Part shown: positions 46,491 through 64,000 of the stretch, one piece after another | How positions within the stretch are numbered: position 1 is the stretch's first letter | How the letters are laid out: every line of letters begins with the position of its first letter | Source of the DNA: Eleginops maclovinus | Taxonomy: Eukaryota > Chordata > Actinopteri > Perciformes > Eleginopidae | Assembly (NCBI RefSeq): GCF_036324505.1 | Contig: NC_086366.1 | Coordinates: forward strand, 11,215,927-11,279,926 | Length of the DNA stretch: 64,000 nt | Reading direction: 5' to 3' | The notes under the pieces: generated by a model | The model's database searches: none | Told to the model about the DNA's origin: nothing | Seen by the model: the letters and a program-made list of their open reading frames with translations, nothing else | Position numbers and translations under genes: made by a program

Positions 46491-49400
46491 TTTGTTTTAT
46501 TCTGTTCTTGTTCTGTTTATTAGTTATTTTCATATATACTTGTGTTTCTTTTTTCGATGCATAATATATCTTTTTTTAAATGACCTCAAATTACCCTGTT
46601 GTGTTGCCCACAGGCTTTCTTTTTTATAGCAGTGAAAACAATCTTAACACTGCACCCTTCTCCGTGTAAAGGGAATAAGCAGTCAAGGGCATTATGTTGC
46701 ACAGTTGAGCCCTCTTTTGCACAATGGGCGTTTTGATAACAGTGCAATGGATACAGCCGAGGATTTAGACAGTATTAAAGTTAGTAAAACTCTAATTGAG
46801 TTAAGAAATTGGGTCACAGTAGGACATGTTCAGCCAGAAAAAAACGTATATAGTGTCTGTAAACAAGTCTATTCAATAAATTGCTTGGTCTGTTTTTCTC
46901 AAGTGTTTTTAAATAATTAAATTGCAAAAGTATCATTTGTATCCTAAGCGGATGTTTGCTTTTAGATCTTATTAGTTTTAACATTTTAAGCGTGTTAATC
47001 CCTGGCTATGTTCTGAACGTTTCTAGTGACTTAACTAATGTCAATTCTCCTGTGCATTTTATGTTGTCTCAGAGATTCCACAACTGCAATGTTGCAAATT
47101 ACCTACCTGCTACAGAGCTGAAGAAAATAAACATATCTTGGACTTAAATACCCTGCAGATACAAGCACACTCTGTAATTGATTAGACTACATCACCTCCT
47201 GAGCAAGCCTTAAGGCAGCTTCTACCACAAATGCTGTCAAAATCCCCAAAAGTCTTTCAATTGTGTAACAGTGCGCCTGTATTCACTTTGCAGTTTTGAC
47301 ACAGTTACTGCTTCACATCGCTAAGTGAAGACTCAAACCATCTATAAATCTCTGAACCTGAATCCACAGAGTGCTTCGTAGCTTTGCCAATGTCAAATCA
47401 AATACACTATACTGAATATCTCTGTAATACATTTTGTAGACTTGGAGACGTATATCATCACATGATTTGGAATCCGACCTAACTGGCTCATCTTCAAAGG
47501 GTTACATCTAGAGGAATCTACTGAAATGTGAAAAGGATCTGAGACCCCCCCCTTGACTTTTCATAAGCAGCTACCAGTCAGGCTAAAAGGCTTCTCTCTC
47601 TTCTCCTTCCTCTCTCATTACTAAGTCTCATTACTAAGGCTGTTCTCCGTGTTTGCACTCTTCTCCATCGCCATCAGTCTCATTCTCTGAGAACATCAAA
47701 GGAGCGCAAAGACGCACCTCGTTAGGCCATGCACAATGCAAATGGAGGAAATAAATCTAGGTCTGCTGACCTATGATGAGTTTTCAACAAAACATTCTCT
47801 AACTATATAGTTTCTATATTTTGGCCAATATATGCTACTTTAAAAAGAAACCATGCAGAATACAGACAACTTCAATTAAAGCCTTTTTAAAACCACTTTC
47901 ACATCTTTATCTGTGTTGGTCAAAATCTAACATCCCTTTTTATTTGCTCTCCTTGAGGATTAAGTACATGTACAAAATATTTTGAATTCCTTAGTGTAAG
48001 TTAAGAAAACCCTGACTGTCACAGAAAATTACAGTTTTACACTTTGTTAATCCTAAATTTGACTTTAAATGACTTAATAAATAAGTAACTAACATTAAAT
48101 ATTAATAATCATTATATATTTATGCAGCTGTGACACTTTTGTTTTTCCTTAAAGAAAGACTTGATGCACATTACTTTTCTTTGCAATTTCGTGCAACAAC
48201 AAAACAAATGAAGGATTTGGATCTGATCGAATCATTATTTGTGGGTACACAGCAACCCCTGGATTTTATTTATGTATGATGGAGGTAAATCCTCTCAGCT
48301 GATTTGTAGCTGTGAGGTAGCTCTGGCCAAACCACCATGGCTTACTGGATTACTTTACTCTGGAAAAATTGGCCTACATACCAGCTATAAATTATATTGC
48401 AAAGAAGAAAGAATTCTGGTCCTTAGTTAGAAAGTGGCGTAACATGTTAACATAAACTATATTTTCTTAACAAAACACATTACCTTATTAGCTAGTTTTG
48501 TGTCTTGTGAGTTGGTTTGAATGTAATTAACAGTAGGATCTGCTGTGTGGTAGCATAAGGGAAGCTTACAGTTAAAGAGCAAATCAAATTAATTAGAATT
48601 GTGTTGTACTGTATAATGTGATCTATAACCTTGTTTTTCTTGTGGTTCCTTTGTTTTTCACAAAGGGCACCACGTGTCTGAGTAATTTAAAAGCATCACT
48701 GACAGCATAGAAACAAGATGTTGTAAAAGCAGAAAGTAAAGAACAAGGAAGCTACACGTCCTGTCCAAGTCATTTTTTTCTCTATGGGTTTCTGCCTTCC
48801 TGAGTTGTGTGGCCTTTAAACGTGTAGGTGTGCTGGACCCACTAAATGTAAAAAAAAACATAGGGAGAGAACATGCAGACAAACATTGTAGTACATGAAT
48901 AAAACCCTAGTTGTGTATGTTTTTCCTTGAGTGAGAATAAAGCTTTTAGCGCAACAGGGTTCTTTGTTAAACTTCTTATCTGTTCCGAGAATGGAATGTG
49001 ATTCTACAGTAGCATTGTGTGCATGTGTGTGAAGCTTGTGTGGGTGTATGTCCGTATACACAATGTACTACAACTGGCCCTTTTTTTCTGTCTCCCTCTG
49101 AAATCCACACGGCTGAGCCTCAGTGGACACAGCTTTTTCCCTGGCTTTCATCCCATTGTCTTCACGGAGAAGGGACTTGTTGCACATCCTCCACCAGCTG
49201 GGTGGCTCCACAGTGTGCTGATAGCAGGGGTACAACAAGAAGGGTGGGGGGGTTTGTGACAGTGTATTACTCACTGGTGGAGTGAATCTGTGAATCGGTG
49301 TGGTTGGCCTGTAGTGCAGGACGGGCATCCTAGGTGAGGGCAGCAGATCCAGACTAAATCAAACACTACAGCAAAAACAAGTACAGTCCCACTATCTTTT

Positions 49401-49659
49401 TTTTCTTTCTTCTACTCCTATGTCACTTCATCTTTTGCTCATTGCACCTCTCTCCCCTTAACAGACGAACTGGGCATGCATAATCCCTGTCCTCAAAACC
49501 AGGTTTTTGTTAGGCACATATTACCCGAAACATCTTCTACAGTGTTGTGTCAAAGTGATGTGCTGGCTACCATATCAAGAGTTTAGTTAGGAAAGAAACA
49601 AAACATGTTTAAACAACGTTCAGTTTCCTGGTTTTACGAGGAAGACAAAGTTTGTGATA

Positions 49660-61976
<12,317 letters not shown>

Positions 61977-62400
61977 CTGTAAAAGAAAAGAGATGAAAAG
62001 ATAGAGGATGAGATAATCATTCTTTGTTCATCTTTGTGGTGTAATGCAATGATGATGCAGTGAACATACGTCACACCACACTGACGCACACAGCAGTGTT
62101 CTGCTGTGTGTTGGAGCATCTGTCTTTATACTAATTTAACATTTTACAGTCCCAGCAGGAACTAAGTGTGACATCCTTGTTCAGGTGATGTGAAAGTCTA
62201 AAAATGTGATAGAAAATAAAGCTTGTACCATGATGACTATTTAGGTTGAACATGTATGACACTGAAAGACATATCATAGTGACATCCTACAATACTCCTA
62301 TTAGAAATAAAACAACTCTCCCACCCCCCATCCTGCCTACACTTAGCTGTCAATGATTCATCATATTGACTTCTAGTCAATTTCCAAACACATGTATTCA

Positions 62401-62602
<202 letters not shown>

Positions 62603-63815
62603 GTAATCCATATGACACATTTGGTACATCAAAACAAGGGGTCGATACTGTAACTCAAAAATCCTGCAAAATCTTAGAGCTACATTCAATACCCAGGACT
62701 ACTCTACAACAGGGATGTGTGTTTACAACTCTATTTTAAGTTAAAAGCTTATTTGGAGAACATTTTTAGGAACTTTTGGACCAGTGTTGGTATGGATATA
62801 CATATGTGAGAAGCACTTTAATAGCAAGGACACATTTAGTAAAAATGTGGTTTTCAATAAAACAGGACAAAGCCCTGTAGTGCACAGAGTGTGTTTGAAT
62901 TAAAAACCATCGGCCTTATGGCCTGCTATTAAGTATTTTAAATACATCTTTTGGAATAAATAATTAAGCTTAATCATGACAGTTGTTGAACTTTGTATGA
63001 GCCTTTTCTGTTTGCTCAGTATATACAGTAGATATCCTCTTAACATATCTGTTTATACTCTTGAAGTCTTGATAAACGCAAATCACAGCCAGCTATAAAA
63101 TGCAATGCAAACTGGCCTTGAGGTTTTTTCTCATTTTTCGATCCTGCATTCTGTTCTCCTCCACTGTGCCAGCACATGAAGCAAATGACTCACGTGATAA
63201 CTCCACGCATAAGCCTTCACTCTCCCATCTGCCTGCCCCCCCCCCCCGAGGCCACAAGGCTTGGAGACTGGCAACAACCTCTGCCTTTGCCACTCCGCTT
63301 GTATCTGTGCCCCTCACTTTGGCTCTGATTTTATTTAGTATGCCACGTTATGTTGGTCCTCAATCACTTTCAGTCACTCTTTTTCACATACTGTACATAT
63401 ATTTGTCTCTGGTAGAGTTTAATCGTAGGTACTAAAAGTAGAGTAGGTAGAGTAAATGGGGAAACATAAAAGGTAACAATGGCAGAGCCCCCCCTCTGTA
63501 GTCAAACAAAGTGACAGATGATTCTCATAATTTGCTTCTTTAAACAGATTGTATTAGCTCTTCAAACATATCAGAGCTCGGGCCTGTGATGTGATGAGTA
63601 AATGCATCAAGCACATAGGAAGATAGTTTCCTGGAAGAGTGCGTGTCTGTTTTTGTGCATGAGCGGGTGTGCATGTGTCACCTCAACCTGAACAAAACCC
63701 ATTAGACCACTCCAGAGCTTTATGACATCCTGCTATTGTGACATTCACCCATTACCTGGCAGTAATGGTCTCTGTTCAGCTAATGTCAGGGAGAGAGTGA
63801 GATAGAAGGAGCTTG

Positions 63816-63915
<100 letters not shown>

Positions 63916-64000
63916 GCAGCTGTTTTCAGGAAACCTTTCTTCTCTGTCAGATTTCTATTTAAGCATGGGAAACAAACAACATAGCTACATTACATTTTTG

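Larger units (their letters stand above)
40241..49659. other. slco1c1-pde3a intergenic region and pde3a 3' UTR
   Basis: This 9.4-kb stretch has no recognisable gene on either strand. The part adjoining 49659 must hold the pde3a 3' UTR, whose end I cannot place. A possible MITE (40722-41255) and a LINE relic (46279-46490) are listed separately. The longest open frame (43078-43470) shows no family features. Confidence 0.5.

Overview
The window is vertebrate nuclear DNA, almost certainly from a ray-finned (teleost) fish. Six conserved vertebrate genes with small exons and GT-AG introns can be read. The DNA between them carries many long (CA)n/(GT)n tracts, a Tc1-type transposon, a V-SINE-like element and several MITE-like elements, a mixture typical of teleosts. 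I cannot name the species. Gene identities come from recognising protein motifs and family sequences, not from any search.

Left to right: the last two coding exons of vps53 (+, 3506-4363); complete rflnb (+, 6161-7422); complete dus4l (+, 9923-11993); complete bcap29 (+, 13424-17722, with a 1.6-kb Tc1-like transposon in intron 2); complete slco1c1 (-, 14 coding exons, 37017 down to 20722); and the 14 downstream exons of pde3a (-, 61976 down to 49660), whose first exon or exons lie beyond the right edge. vps53, rflnb, dus4l and bcap29 run head to tail. bcap29 and slco1c1 meet tail to tail. slco1c1 and pde3a are on the same strand, as in mammals.

The gene order joins three blocks that are separate in human: VPS53-RFLNB (17p13.3), DUS4L-BCAP29 (7q22.3) and PDE3A-SLCO1C1 (12p12). 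The genes share no pathway: endosomal tethering, filamin regulation, tRNA dihydrouridine synthesis, ER membrane cargo handling, thyroid-hormone/organic-anion transport and cyclic nucleotide hydrolysis.

I saw no undescribed gene system. The points most worth a second look are: a one-base deletion that breaks the pde3a catalytic domain in this sequence; a (GT)52 tract directly against the 3' splice site of bcap29 exon 2; a long near-perfect AT-rich palindrome between dus4l and bcap29; and a young Tc1 copy with one inactivating deletion near the end of its transposase.
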